From IMG/VR virus record IMGVR_UViG_3300025128_000319, positions 1-24,489 of that record: a stretch of DNA of 24,489 nucleotides; one strand, 5' to 3'. The notes beneath the pieces were generated by a model. That model did not search any database. It worked only from the letters and a program-made list of their open reading frames with translations, and was not told where the DNA came from. The DNA comes from a virus. The position numbers and the translations under genes were made by a program. Within the stretch, counting starts at the first letter, position 1. Every line of letters starts with the position of its first letter. Shown here piece by piece: positions 1-8,300 of the stretch.

Positions 1-147
1 GAAGTATCGTCTATAGTAAATATACAAAACAATCAGAAAGTAGTTACTAAATTATGTGTATTCTTAAAAAGAGCAACCTATATAGAAACACCGACACATG
101 ATGATGAAGTAAATGAAGAAATTTCTAAGTTATGGGGCGGCAAATAA
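1..147 (+). CDS. C-terminal end of an unidentified protein (partial)
   Basis: An open frame runs from base 1 to a TAA at 145-147 and gives the last 48 residues of a protein whose start lies outside the window. The visible part is mixed charged and hydrophobic, with an acidic stretch (HDDEVNEEI) and an end in KLWGGK. I do not recognise a family from so little sequence. Its stop overlaps the ATG of the exonuclease gene by one base (TAATG), so the two are probably translationally coupled and share a transcript. With a nuclease next door, a DNA replication or recombination role is possible, but that is inference from position only. Confidence 0.7.
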   Translation, partial: EVSSIVNIQNNQKVVTKLCVFLKRATYIETPTHDDEVNEEISKLWGGK

Positions 148-746
148 TGAACAATGTAATGGCTATAGATTTAGAAACTAAAAATCTATCAACTGAAATA
201 GGAGGATGGAAAAACACCCATATGTTTTTAGTTTCAACTGTAACAACTTGGAATGGAAATACAGGAACAGTCTATGTAGATGAACCAGTTTCCGATACCT
301 TTTCTAAATCAGGAATACAAACTAAAACAATTAGAGAACTTAAGTTTGACTTAGATGACCATTTCGCCAAAGGGGGTTATCTACTAGGACATAACATTGT
401 AGCATTTGACATGCCCGTTTTAAGAGATGCATTGGATATATATTGCATTAGAAAATATATTGCTAATAATCAGTATATAGATACAAGCAAATATTTCGTA
501 CAAAATCATGGAAGTAGATATTCTTTAAACAATTTAATTGACCACACTTTAGGAAAACAGAAATCTTTAGAAAGTGCAGATGCTCCAAGGCTGTGGAAGC
601 AAGGGGATTATGATATTGTAGTTGATTATTGCTTAAAAGATTCACAATTAGTATATGATTTATGGAAATATGGGAAAGATAATGGATTTGTAAAAGCATA
701 TAATATAGATAATGAAGAAAAAATAACAATGGAGGTTGAGTGGTAA
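147..746 (+). CDS. DEDD-family 3'-5' exonuclease (RNase H-like fold)
   Basis: 199 aa if started at ATG 147, which overlaps the previous stop as TAATG; an in-frame ATG at 132 would add five residues. Three exonuclease motifs are visible in order. Exo I is DLET near residue 8 (catalytic D and E). Exo II is GHNIVAFD near residue 85. Exo III is DYCLKDSQLVYDLW near residue 170, with YCxxD. These are the metal-binding acids of DnaQ-like and DNA polymerase proofreading exonucleases. The segment RYSLNNLIDHTLG before Exo III resembles the region preceding Exo III in T7-type polymerase exonuclease domains. No polymerase domain follows, so this is a stand-alone nuclease. It could be the proofreading half of a split polymerase or a recombination or degradation nuclease. 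Family call is strong, exact role open. Confidence 0.85.
   Translation: MNNVMAIDLETKNLSTEIGGWKNTHMFLVSTVTTWNGNTGTVYVDEPVSDTFSKSGIQTKTIRELKFDLDDHFAKGGYLLGHNIVAFDMPVLRDALDIYCIRKYIANNQYIDTSKYFVQNHGSRYSLNNLIDHTLGKQKSLESADAPRLWKQGDYDIVVDYCLKDSQLVYDLWKYGKDNGFVKAYNIDNEEKITMEVEW
731..736 (+). promoter_or_regulatory. Shine-Dalgarno site of the 53-aa membrane protein
   Basis: GGAGGT lies inside the end of the exonuclease gene, 9 nt before the ATG at 746. It supports translation of a gene too short to be obvious otherwise. Confidence 0.75.
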
Positions 747-907
747 TGGACACTGGAGAAGTATTTGGATGGATATTCTTTTTCATATTCGTTAGCATTT
801 TGTTCTTTGCGGCATTCGGAAGTGCTTCTGTAACAGAAGATACGGTCGAAGAATACATTAGTAACCTAATGGCTGAAGAACAAAAGTCAATGAATAGAAA
901 GAGATAA
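746..907 (+). CDS. 53-aa single-span membrane protein
   Basis: ATG at 746 overlaps the exonuclease TAA by one base and follows a strong GGAGGT. The 53-aa product starts MDTGEVFG and then has one very hydrophobic, aromatic-rich segment (about residues 8-26, with FFFIF and LFF runs). It ends in a charged tail with several acidic residues and a basic end (NRKR). This is the shape of a small inner-membrane protein with the N-terminus probably outside and the basic end in the cytoplasm. No family is recognised. Spacing and RBS make it a real gene. Function is unknown; small virus membrane proteins of this kind can be lysis or host-interaction factors, but nothing here proves that. Confidence 0.7.
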   Translation: MDTGEVFGWIFFFIFVSILFFAAFGSASVTEDTVEEYISNLMAEEQKSMNRKR

Positions 908-908
908 C

Positions 909-1043
909 ATGGGATTAAAACATAAATGTATTGAATGCGGAAAGGTAGTAATACCTAGACGTATTAAAGGATATTACATTGGTTCACAAGATGTGATAAA
1001 AATTTGGGAATGTCCTAAATGTTATCATCTTTGGCAAAATTGA
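909..1043 (+). CDS. 44-aa zinc-ribbon protein
   Basis: ATG at 909 lies one base after the previous stop. The 44-aa product has two knuckles, CIEC near residues 7-10 and CPKC near residues 35-38, separated by a short basic linker (IPRRIKGYY). Two CxxC pairs at this distance are the usual sign of a zinc ribbon that binds one Zn ion. Such tiny ribbons occur in many viruses as nucleic-acid or polymerase-binding proteins; the actual partner cannot be read from sequence. It is the last gene of the rightward cluster and its stop codon lies in the 5' arm of the terminator hairpin. Confidence 0.75.
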   Translation: MGLKHKCIECGKVVIPRRIKGYYIGSQDVIKIWECPKCYHLWQN

Positions 1044-1083
1044 GAATTGGGCTTCGGCCCTTTTCTCTTTTTTTTATTTTTTT
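1042..1083 (+). terminator. Intrinsic terminator with a cUUCGg tetraloop
   Basis: A perfect GGGC-TTCG-GCCC hairpin at 1049-1060 has the extra-stable cUUCGg loop. It is flanked by GAGAA (1042-1046) and TTCTC (1063-1067), which can pair and lengthen the stem past a TT/TT internal mismatch. A long T-rich tract follows (about 1068-1083). This is a textbook rho-independent terminator for the rightward genes. On the opposite strand the hairpin is not followed by a T-tract, so it should act in one direction only. Confidence 0.9.
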
Positions 1084-1211
1084 GTTTAAGTGGGTAAGAT
1101 TAGTCCTTACCATATGTACTTCTTTTATAAAGGATTAAAAAAGTTATACAGATATTTCACGCTCGACTAGAATTTCAACATTAGTTTTTCAAATCGGAGG
1201 TATTTTTAGTT
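1084..1211. other. Gene-free convergent junction
   Basis: This stretch lies between the ends of the rightward and leftward gene sets. I find no credible gene in it. It contains a 6-bp inverted repeat (GGTAAG at 93-98 and CTTACC at 106-111 of the second kilobase) without an adjacent T-tract. T-rich runs read leftward (for example the A-rich plus strand near 1131-1142) could help end leftward transcription, but no convincing hairpin terminator is seen for that direction. Confidence 0.6.
1093..1111. repeat. Short inverted repeat in the convergent gap
   Basis: GGTAAG and CTTACC form a perfect 6-bp stem with a 7-nt loop (ATTAGTC). It sits just after the rightward terminator. No T-run follows on either strand, so it is not a standard terminator. 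It may be a secondary structure that protects a transcript 3' end, or may be chance. Confidence 0.4.
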
Positions 1212-1370
1212 TTAGTGACTTTTTTCGTTATTATCGAAAACTTCAGGATTAGGAGCAAATTTAGGTTTGATGCTTACAACGATTTTCGATTCGGAAGGTT
1301 TACTCACAATCAGTCCAAAAATAAAAATCCAAAAGTAAAAAGATAAAGTTAGCATCAAATCATACGACAT
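1212..1370 (-). CDS. 52-aa predicted membrane peptide, last gene of the late operon
   Basis: ATG at 1370 opens a 52-codon frame ending in TAA at 1212-1214, 36 nt downstream of the methyltransferase-like gene. Residues about 5-22 form one hydrophobic, aromatic segment (LMLTLSFYFWIFIFGLIV). A hydrophilic tail follows with Lys, Pro and acidic residues (KPKFAPNPEVFDNN). The composition looks like a protein rather than noise, and it fills a stretch otherwise empty. The ribosome site is weak, and a second in-frame ATG lies at codon 6. A single membrane span at the end of a virion operon would suit a lysis or accessory membrane protein, but no family was recognised. Confidence 0.5.
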   Translation of the reverse strand: MSYDLMLTLSFYFWIFIFGLIVSKPSESKIVVSIKPKFAPNPEVFDNNEKSH

Positions 1371-1406
1371 GACACAAGTAAGTTTAATCGAATTATATTT
1401 TTTTCT

Positions 1407-1868
1407 TTAGTATTGTTTCCTTTTTGTTTCTTGTAACCAAAAACCTAACCAGTCACAATGCGGACTATATTTTTCTGTCATGACTTTAACAAAGTCTTCT
1501 TTTGTGTATTCCGACATCGTACTAACCCAATGGTCAATCCATATACAATCCCAATGTCCTTCTATTTCCCAATTGTCTGCATCCGCATGTATCAATTTAA
1601 ACCTCTCATCTTTTACACAATCATCCCAAGTTAAATCTATAACTTCTTGGTATTTTTCTATGATTGTTACGGATGTAACATTCGGATTATTAATAAGATT
1701 AGCGTGACAAAAACCTAAACCTAAACCTGTAATCAATACATCTCCTTTTGCTATTTCCCAAAATTTTTTATGTTCATCACATTCAAACTTATTATTAGTC
1801 ATTATAGAATCATTATTATAATCTAATGATTTAAAATTAAATTTATCAATAGTTCTTATTTTAAACAT
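1407..1868 (-). CDS. Rossmann-fold methyltransferase / spermidine-synthase-like protein
   Basis: 153 aa, ATG at 1868, 8 nt after the preceding gene's stop, with GTGATT as a weak ribosome site. Residues about 42-72 show the cofactor-binding pattern GDVLITGLGLGFCHANLI followed by VTSVTIIEKY. This is a glycine loop after a first beta strand, then an acidic residue at the end of strand two, as in SAM-binding methyltransferases and spermidine synthases. LIHADADNW and DCIWIDHW follow in the order of strands 3 and 4 of that fold. At about 150 aa it is much shorter than full spermidine synthases and lacks an obvious substrate domain. It may modify a virion component, nucleic acid or small molecule. 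Enzyme class is likely; substrate unknown. Confidence 0.65.
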   Translation of the reverse strand: MFKIRTIDKFNFKSLDYNNDSIMTNNKFECDEHKKFWEIAKGDVLITGLGLGFCHANLINNPNVTSVTIIEKYQEVIDLTWDDCVKDERFKLIHADADNWEIEGHWDCIWIDHWVSTMSEYTKEDFVKVMTEKYSPHCDWLGFWLQETKRKQY

Positions 1869-1876
1869 ATAATCAC

Positions 1877-2419
1877 TTAAGCAAAAGTTACTGAAAAACT
1901 AAATTGACTACTATCACTTGAACCATAATCGTTTGTTACAGTGCAAGTAATTGATAAAGTTAATGTTTCTCCCGACTCTGTACCAGCCGCCATAAATGAA
2001 TAATCATCATAATCCCCATCGCTCGCATCGGGGTCGCCAACTGATATAGTTAAATCACTAAGATTCCCAGTATAACTTGCGGCCCAACCATTAGTATTCC
2101 CACTCCCTGTTCCCCAAGCAAAAGAAAGATTATTTAATTCATCATCATCAGTAACAGTGTATAATGCCTTTGTTTTTATAGTTACACCATTGCCAACATT
2201 TACTGTTTCATTAACGTCAAAACTACCACTTGGGCCTACCGTTTCGCCATTACCAACTAAAAACTCATTAACACTTCTACCTGCTACAACTCTAAGTTCT
2301 ATTTTATTTGCGGTATCATCGGGTGCGCCCAGTTGCACATTACCTACTGCTGAAAGACCACTAGCCGCAGTAGTCGCCACTGTTCCAAATCCTAATACAG
2401 TATAACCAAAACCACTCAT
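1877..2419 (-). CDS. Probable virion surface protein with Ig-like domain
   Basis: 180 aa. Its ATG overlaps the fibre stop codon by 4 nt (ATGA), so the two are coupled. The N-terminal part is Gly/Ala/Thr-rich (MSGFGYTVLGFGTVATTAASG). The C-terminal half alternates short beta strands with Asp/Gly turns: a DDDELNNLSFAWGTGSG segment, then TLTLSITCTVTNDYGSSDSSQF and a final hydrophobic strand. This resembles Ig-like or PKD-like repeats that decorate phage tails and capsids and bind surfaces weakly. Position directly after the tail fibre suggests a fibre-associated or decoration protein. No catalytic motif is visible. Confidence 0.6.
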   Translation of the reverse strand: MSGFGYTVLGFGTVATTAASGLSAVGNVQLGAPDDTANKIELRVVAGRSVNEFLVGNGETVGPSGSFDVNETVNVGNGVTIKTKALYTVTDDDELNNLSFAWGTGSGNTNGWAASYTGNLSDLTISVGDPDASDGDYDDYSFMAAGTESGETLTLSITCTVTNDYGSSDSSQFSFSVTFA

Positions 2420-4923
2420 GCATCATTCCCCGCATCAACTGTATAAAATATTTTAATTCCGATAAGTCTAGCATCACCCGTTTGGTTATCTGCTGAAATA
2501 TCTCGATTTATTTGAAAGTAAGTAACACTATCAACAGAAGCACCGCTAATTGTGACATTACCACTTTCTGCCGAAACCATCATATCATTAGTTGTACCGC
2601 TATGTGCTTTAGCAGTGGTCGCAACTTGTGTACCAAAAGCAGTATTAATATCATCACTGTCACCAAACGCAACACCTGATAACTGCCAAGCAACTGTTCC
2701 TGTATTTGTTCCTGTAACAGTCCAAAATGGCTGAAAAGTTATTACTCCCTCGTTCCATGATTTAGGGAACGATACTGTAAATTGAGCGAACTCATCCGAA
2801 GAAGCATCGAAATCTAAAACTTTTAATTCGGGGCCATTTGTTAATTCTACTTGTGCTAAAGCGGCACAACCACCAGTTGTATTAGGATACATAGCGGCGG
2901 CTGGAACCCAAATAGTATGCTTACCACCTTTTAAAAAGATTTCATCTGTACCAGCACCATCAATCATATGTAGTTCATTATCTGAATTGGTGTATAATTG
3001 TCCTCTATCAGCAGTATTTGTAGGGGCAGATATTTCATCTAAAGATAATGCCCCCTCAATAGACAATGCCGCATTAGTATCAGGGCTACTAGTTCCAATA
3101 CCAACATTACCCGCATCAGTAATTCTCATCCTTTCTGCCAATGTTCCAGCATTAGCGGTGGATAATACTAAACTTCCATCATCGACTCCCGTTACTTCAT
3201 TGATAGCAGAAATTCTCGCACCAACATAAGAAGTCGGTCCATGTGAATCGTAATTTTTTAAATCAATTCTAGCAAAATCTGTTCCAGTTGCGTTCCTTGC
3301 TCCTTCAATGATAACCGTTCTTGTTTCACCACTATCAGAACTTCTTGAAATTGTAGTATCTCCGCTTACTTCTAATTTAGCCGAAGGAGCAGTTGCGCCA
3401 ATACCAACTCTCGATTCTGAACCATCAATCCTCATTACTTCTGTTCCCGAAGAACCGCCATCATTTACTTGTAAAATAATATCTTTATTTGAAGTTACAT
3501 TTTGAATTATAACATCATCAGAAGATGTTGAAAGTTGTAAGTCTGTTCCTATTACTACTTCTCCTGAATCTTTTATTCTCATTCTTTCTGCTAAACTTCC
3601 AGCGTTAGAAGTTGAGATTACTAGGTTCCCATCATCAACTCCTGTTGCTTCATTAAATGAGGCAATCCTAGCGCCAACATAAGAAGTTGGCCCATTAGAG
3701 TCATAATTCTTTAAATCTATTTGAGCGTAAGCGGTCCCTGTTGCGAATCTTGCACCTTCTAAAATTAATGTCCTAGTTTCACTATTATCAGCACTTCTCG
3801 ATAATGTTGTATCTCCTTTAACTTCTAACAATGCAGTGGGGGTGCTAGTCCCAATACCAACATTTCCTCCACTAAATAAAGCGGCATAATTTGTATCCGC
3901 TGAACCTACATCAACTGTAAGACCTGTTGCTGTTGATGTTCCACTGGTCGCTCCAACAACATCAATATCCATACCTATAACAGATGATGTTCCTAAACTA
4001 GCAGAGTTAACATCTAAGTTAATTCCAATATCGTTATGTGCGGCTGTCCCCGAACCTGCAACTGTTCTATCAAAATCAACGTGAAGCCCTACTAAATCTT
4101 CTGCTCCATCTCCAGAAGTATCTGTGTTAACCACCATAGATTTACCATCAAAAGTTAAATTGGCTTCTCCTTGAATAGCATTTGCACCAGTGACAGTTGT
4201 AATTGTATTGTTGGTTGAACCAGTTAAAGCCGCACCACTTAATGCGGCAAGACTAGAAGCCGTTACTGTTTTAATAACATCAGAACTTCCAGCATCTTGA
4301 ATTAAAACTTTATCCGAACTAGCAACTGTCGCTGTTCCAATGTTAGAAATAAACAACCCATCAGAAGTTCCAGTAATACTACTTACCTCTGCATATTCTC
4401 CACTGTTATCATAACCGATAGAAACCGAATTAGATTGCTTAGTTGTTGTAAAGAATTGTGTCGCTAAATCTCCACTAGTATCTGTTGACTGAACTTTAAT
4501 TAAAGATATAGGAGTTGCTTGTGCTGGTATGTCGGGAACAACACTATCGGTAGTTCCTGAAACTCTACTAAGAACCGATGCCCCATTCTCTACAACAATC
4601 CAATGATATAAAGTTCCAGAACCTAATTGATTTAAAGTTAGACTAGAACTATCAGCAATAGTTACTAGTTTTCCTTCATTTAAAATAACTCCACCTTGAA
4701 CTACAACACTCCATCCGCTTCCTCCAGTTGGAGCAGTATAAGTATGGCTAAATCCAAAATTACCTGCGGAATCCGTACCACCGAAATCTAATGCTAAATT
4801 ACCTTGAGACATAGCATGTAACGCTTTAAATAAACCTGAATGTGGAGAATCAACTTTATCTGTTAATTGAGTTGTACCTGTTGTTCCCATAGAACTTAAA
4901 ACACCTGAACCAACCACTACCAT
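2416..4923 (-). CDS. Tail fibre with tandem VGIG repeats and receptor-binding-like tip
   Basis: 835 aa, ATG at 4923 with GGAGGT 8 nt upstream, 1 nt after the previous stop. The protein is Ser/Thr/Gly/Asp-rich. Two long repeats of about 100-150 residues (roughly residues 354-455 and 505-606) share VGIG, LEVKGDT/LEVSGDT, EGAR, IDLKNYDS, GPTSYVGARI, TGVDDG and LAERMRI. A third VGIGTSSP lies near residue 606. VGIGT-type repeats are common in phage fibre shafts. The last 165 residues or so (from about 670, HTIWVPAAAMYP) include a KVLDFDASSDEFAQF and FPKSWNEG pattern that I recall from the fibre tips of many marine phages. It is likely the trimeric receptor-binding fibre. The N-terminus (residues 1-130) probably attaches to the tail. 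Confidence 0.8.
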   Translation of the reverse strand: MVVVGSGVLSSMGTTGTTQLTDKVDSPHSGLFKALHAMSQGNLALDFGGTDSAGNFGFSHTYTAPTGGSGWSVVVQGGVILNEGKLVTIADSSSLTLNQLGSGTLYHWIVVENGASVLSRVSGTTDSVVPDIPAQATPISLIKVQSTDTSGDLATQFFTTTKQSNSVSIGYDNSGEYAEVSSITGTSDGLFISNIGTATVASSDKVLIQDAGSSDVIKTVTASSLAALSGAALTGSTNNTITTVTGANAIQGEANLTFDGKSMVVNTDTSGDGAEDLVGLHVDFDRTVAGSGTAAHNDIGINLDVNSASLGTSSVIGMDIDVVGATSGTSTATGLTVDVGSADTNYAALFSGGNVGIGTSTPTALLEVKGDTTLSRSADNSETRTLILEGARFATGTAYAQIDLKNYDSNGPTSYVGARIASFNEATGVDDGNLVISTSNAGSLAERMRIKDSGEVVIGTDLQLSTSSDDVIIQNVTSNKDIILQVNDGGSSGTEVMRIDGSESRVGIGATAPSAKLEVSGDTTISRSSDSGETRTVIIEGARNATGTDFARIDLKNYDSHGPTSYVGARISAINEVTGVDDGSLVLSTANAGTLAERMRITDAGNVGIGTSSPDTNAALSIEGALSLDEISAPTNTADRGQLYTNSDNELHMIDGAGTDEIFLKGGKHTIWVPAAAMYPNTTGGCAALAQVELTNGPELKVLDFDASSDEFAQFTVSFPKSWNEGVITFQPFWTVTGTNTGTVAWQLSGVAFGDSDDINTAFGTQVATTAKAHSGTTNDMMVSAESGNVTISGASVDSVTYFQINRDISADNQTGDARLIGIKIFYTVDAGNDA
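3110..3864 (-). repeat. Tandem duplication inside the fibre gene
   Basis: Two copies of about 300 nt lie at roughly 3560-3864 and 3110-3411. They are in register 453 bp (151 codons) apart: CCAACATAAGAAGT begins at 3674 in one and at 3221 in the other. The protein copies are closely similar, with the same motif order. The intervening stretch is less similar. The even codon offset keeps frame, as expected for a duplicated structural repeat. Confidence 0.75.
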
Positions 4924-4924
4924 A

Positions 4925-5347
4925 TCATTCGACCTCCATCGTGTATATCACTTCGATAGTATCAGTAGTTGAAAAGTTTCCTATTGCATCAAAATTAATT
5001 CTACCTAACATAACCGTTTCTCTATTTCCCGCAGTTGTAATATCATAATCTGCCGTTACATCTATATCTCCCATCTCACTATCCGTTGGTAGACTACCAA
5101 AGAAGCCAACTTCTCTGATAGTATATCCTTGTAAAGCACTACCACTAAATGATGTTTTTATTTCCACAACTCTATCATCCGATGAAGTTGCATTACTAGT
5201 TGCCGATGTGCTTAATGGAACATCTAAATCTGTAGCAGTAGGGTTTGTTCCTCCACCACCAGTTCCTAATTTGGTTGTTCCAAAGGTAGAACCAAACATT
5301 TCTCTTAAAAATAGAGCCATTTTTCGTTTCGTTGTATCTGTTATCAT
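4925..5347 (-). CDS. Tail-collar / fibre-attachment protein
   Basis: 140 aa. ATG at 5347 overlaps the giant gene's stop by 4 nt, with GAGG 7 nt upstream. The order of motifs matches phage tail-collar proteins: a GTGGGGTNPTATDLDVPLS segment near residue 28, IREVGFFG near residue 83, MLGRINFDAIGNF near residue 113 and a final strand IEVIYTMEV. In characterised phages such proteins (DUF3751 type) carry the fibre at the tail end. Its place between the hub-like giant protein and the fibre agrees. The usual collar proteins are longer at the C-terminus; here the fibre shaft is a separate gene. Family assignment is by motif recall. Confidence 0.65.
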   Translation of the reverse strand: MITDTTKRKMALFLREMFGSTFGTTKLGTGGGGTNPTATDLDVPLSTSATSNATSSDDRVVEIKTSFSGSALQGYTIREVGFFGSLPTDSEMGDIDVTADYDITTAGNRETVMLGRINFDAIGNFSTTDTIEVIYTMEVE

Positions 5348-8300
5348 ATTAAATCCTCATCTGTTATTATAGTTGTTATTGTATCTAATGGGGCCATAGT
5401 TGTTCCGAAATCTAATTTTCTTTCTGTTAATGTTTGGAATCCTAATGTGAATGCGCTAGGGTCCGCTAAACTAATCTTCTTAATTACTAGCCTTAATTCT
5501 TTCAGTTTAACTGTATCGAAAAAGTCTAAAGGAGCAGTAGTTGATGTGAATTGGGAACCTCTAATTGAAGCGGCATTTGACTTATTTAACATAGACAATT
5601 CTGCAAATCTATTTGCTAAATCTTTACGATATGTTCCTACTTCTAATTCAACTAATCCCATCAGTTCTCGTCTAATTTCATATATTTTATATTGTCCACT
5701 TTGTATTCCCTCTGCTGGAAAATCCAAAGTAATAATATCTCCAGACCTAATTAATTCAATACCATTCTTAGACATCTTAACTGTAAACCTATCATCGCCT
5801 TCTGAATGTGCCTTTAGTAAAGTCTTGGCTCTTGAATCAACATCATCTTGTGAAATAAGTTCCATATTTACATCCTCAAGAGTTTTCTTACCAAACTTCT
5901 CTATACTCTTACGATTTCTCTTAATTGTTTTTACTCCATTTCCATAGACAATGATTTCATTATAAAGGTCAAAAGTTGATTTGTTTCTAGTTACACTTAT
6001 AATGTTTAAGTTAGTATTATCATAAGATAAAACTATTGGCCTGTAATCTCTAACATTAGTTTGTTTAATTAAAGATATACCGATTTCATCTAATCTTATT
6101 TCTTTTTCTTTATATCTAGCCGCAAAGTTAGCCGCATTAAATATATCAATTCCTTGATAATTAGGAGCAATATAATATGGGTACTCTCTATCATCTTGTA
6201 TATCGTATTGTATATCCTCTGAACTTAATAAACTATTAATAACATCTTCAACTTCTTGTCCTATTACTATTGTTGAGCCTATTTTGGCAGACGAATAAGT
6301 TTCTGCTTTAGTTGGTTTATTAGATTTAAGAGTAAATGTTTCTCCAAAAGAAACTATACCTAACATATCATTTTCTATTTTACCAATGGATAATTTACAT
6401 AATGCTCTATCATCATAATAATCCGCTTCAACTCCCATAGATATTTTTTGTTTTGACAGCCCATCGGTTAATAACATATTATAAGGAGAACCAGATTTAA
6501 ACGTATTTCTATTACCAGTTGGATTAAATAAATGAATATAATCTCTCAATACTAAATATGTATTGTTGAATAACCAACCATTTGCAGAACTAGATAAAGC
6601 CGCATCGTTAGCAAATTTCCCCGCTATAGTTAAACTAGTATTGCTCTCTATTGACTTAACATAACATTTTTGATGGTCTAATAGTATTACATCTCCCTCT
6701 TTTAAATCAGTTAAGAAAGTAGTATTAGTTCCAGTAACTTGATTACTATTCAATGCTATTGTAACTCTATCTGAACCATCCCCTAAATGTAAATATTGAG
6801 CGTGTCTAGCATCAGGGTCAATAGCAACATACATTGACATTACTGCTTCATTGATACCAGTATGCGCTTGTAATTGATAATTACTATTCTTAGTATCTGG
6901 ACCTAAAAATTCTTGGTCTTTATTAATTCTTAATAAGTTAGGGGTATCCCCATACATTAAATCACTATCAGGTCTTTTGGTGGTTCTTGAAGATAAACAG
7001 TTAATATCTATTTCATTAGGGGAATTTCTCCATAAACAAGTTTCAGCAGGTCGCATAATTCTATAGTTATCATAAAAGTCTATTGCCCCACTATTATCAA
7101 GTGGGACATTATCTAATAATAACTCATGAGCAACTACTTTACCTGTTACATTTCTTTTATGCTCCTTAACATAAATAATATGATTAGGGTCAACCATAGT
7201 ATCAGCCATACTACTTTGTCCTTGAAAGTAACTAATTGCATTAGTGGTTCCTTCCGAATTCATATCTGCAAAATAACTAATATCATATACACTAGAATCA
7301 TTTTTAAACGGCCTAAAGTCTAACCTAGTTGGTTTTTTACCTACTTGAGTTCCAAAGTTAGCGACCAAATACATACCAGTTAAATCTACAAAATTTAAAA
7401 ATGGATTATAATTAGTAGAGCCTTCTACATCCATTTCTATTCTTAACGAGCCTTCTCTAGTCATATTATTAGGGCCATCACCAGCAACAGAAGTAAAACT
7501 AACAGTTCCTTCTTGAGTTTCAGAATTATTAAGAGCAGTTGTGCCAACTAAAGAATTTATACCTAAATATAAATTAGGAACAAATACACCAAATACACCA
7601 TCGGCCACATAATTTTTTGTCGCCTTACCTTCTTCTAATTCAACATAAAAAGTTGGGGATGCGGCCCCTGTAGTAGTGTTTTGTTCTGGTGAATCACCTG
7701 CAAGAGCCGCAAAACCAGCATTTTCTAATGAACCTTGTGCGCCTATAAATGTAAATTCATGACTTCTTTCATCTGCAAAATCTACTTCATTTCCAAAGGT
7801 AATGGTTGCACTAGTTTCTGTTCCCGACCCATCGGGGTCTATAAAGTTCACTTCTGTACCTCCTGTATTACTCATTGTAAATGCAGTTACATCAACACCC
7901 TCTGTTCCAGATGTTATAGTTCTAACAACTGCTCCACTTGGAATACCACTACCACTACTACCATCAGAACGTGTATAAGATGCTAGTGAATGCCCAACTC
8001 TAATTGTTGCAGACGAAGAACAATTAATTGTACTAGAGCCGTGAGTTAAAGTACAACCACTAACAGTAAAGGTTCCAGTTATTTTACCAAAACCATCTCC
8101 ATAAGTTTGTAAGGATTCTTCATCCGAATCTGCCGCTGGTGTTCTTAATCTAGCAGGTTTTGAATAAGGGAAATTTCTAGTCGCTCCACCCCTATAATCA
8201 GGAAACATACTTATTCTTGAGCCTATAGGAGTTTTAATTTTAGAAGCATTTTCAACCTCATATCTTCCTAATGCCACTACTCCGCATCTCCAATATGGAT

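Noticed and set aside
463-858. 131-aa open frame on the minus strand
   Set aside because: It is antisense to the exonuclease Exo III region and the 53-aa gene, both supported by motifs or a strong ribosome site.
1042-1067. Terminator hairpin acting also for leftward transcription
   Set aside because: Read leftward the hairpin is not followed by a T-tract, so only rightward termination is supported.
1123-1131. TTTTATAAA resembling an archaeal TATA box
   Set aside because: No gene starts at a suitable distance on either strand; in AT-rich sequence such a match is expected by chance.
5447-5947. 166-aa open frame on the plus strand
   Set aside because: It lies opposite the conserved hub-like C-terminus of the giant protein, has no ribosome site and shows low-complexity composition expected of an antisense shadow.
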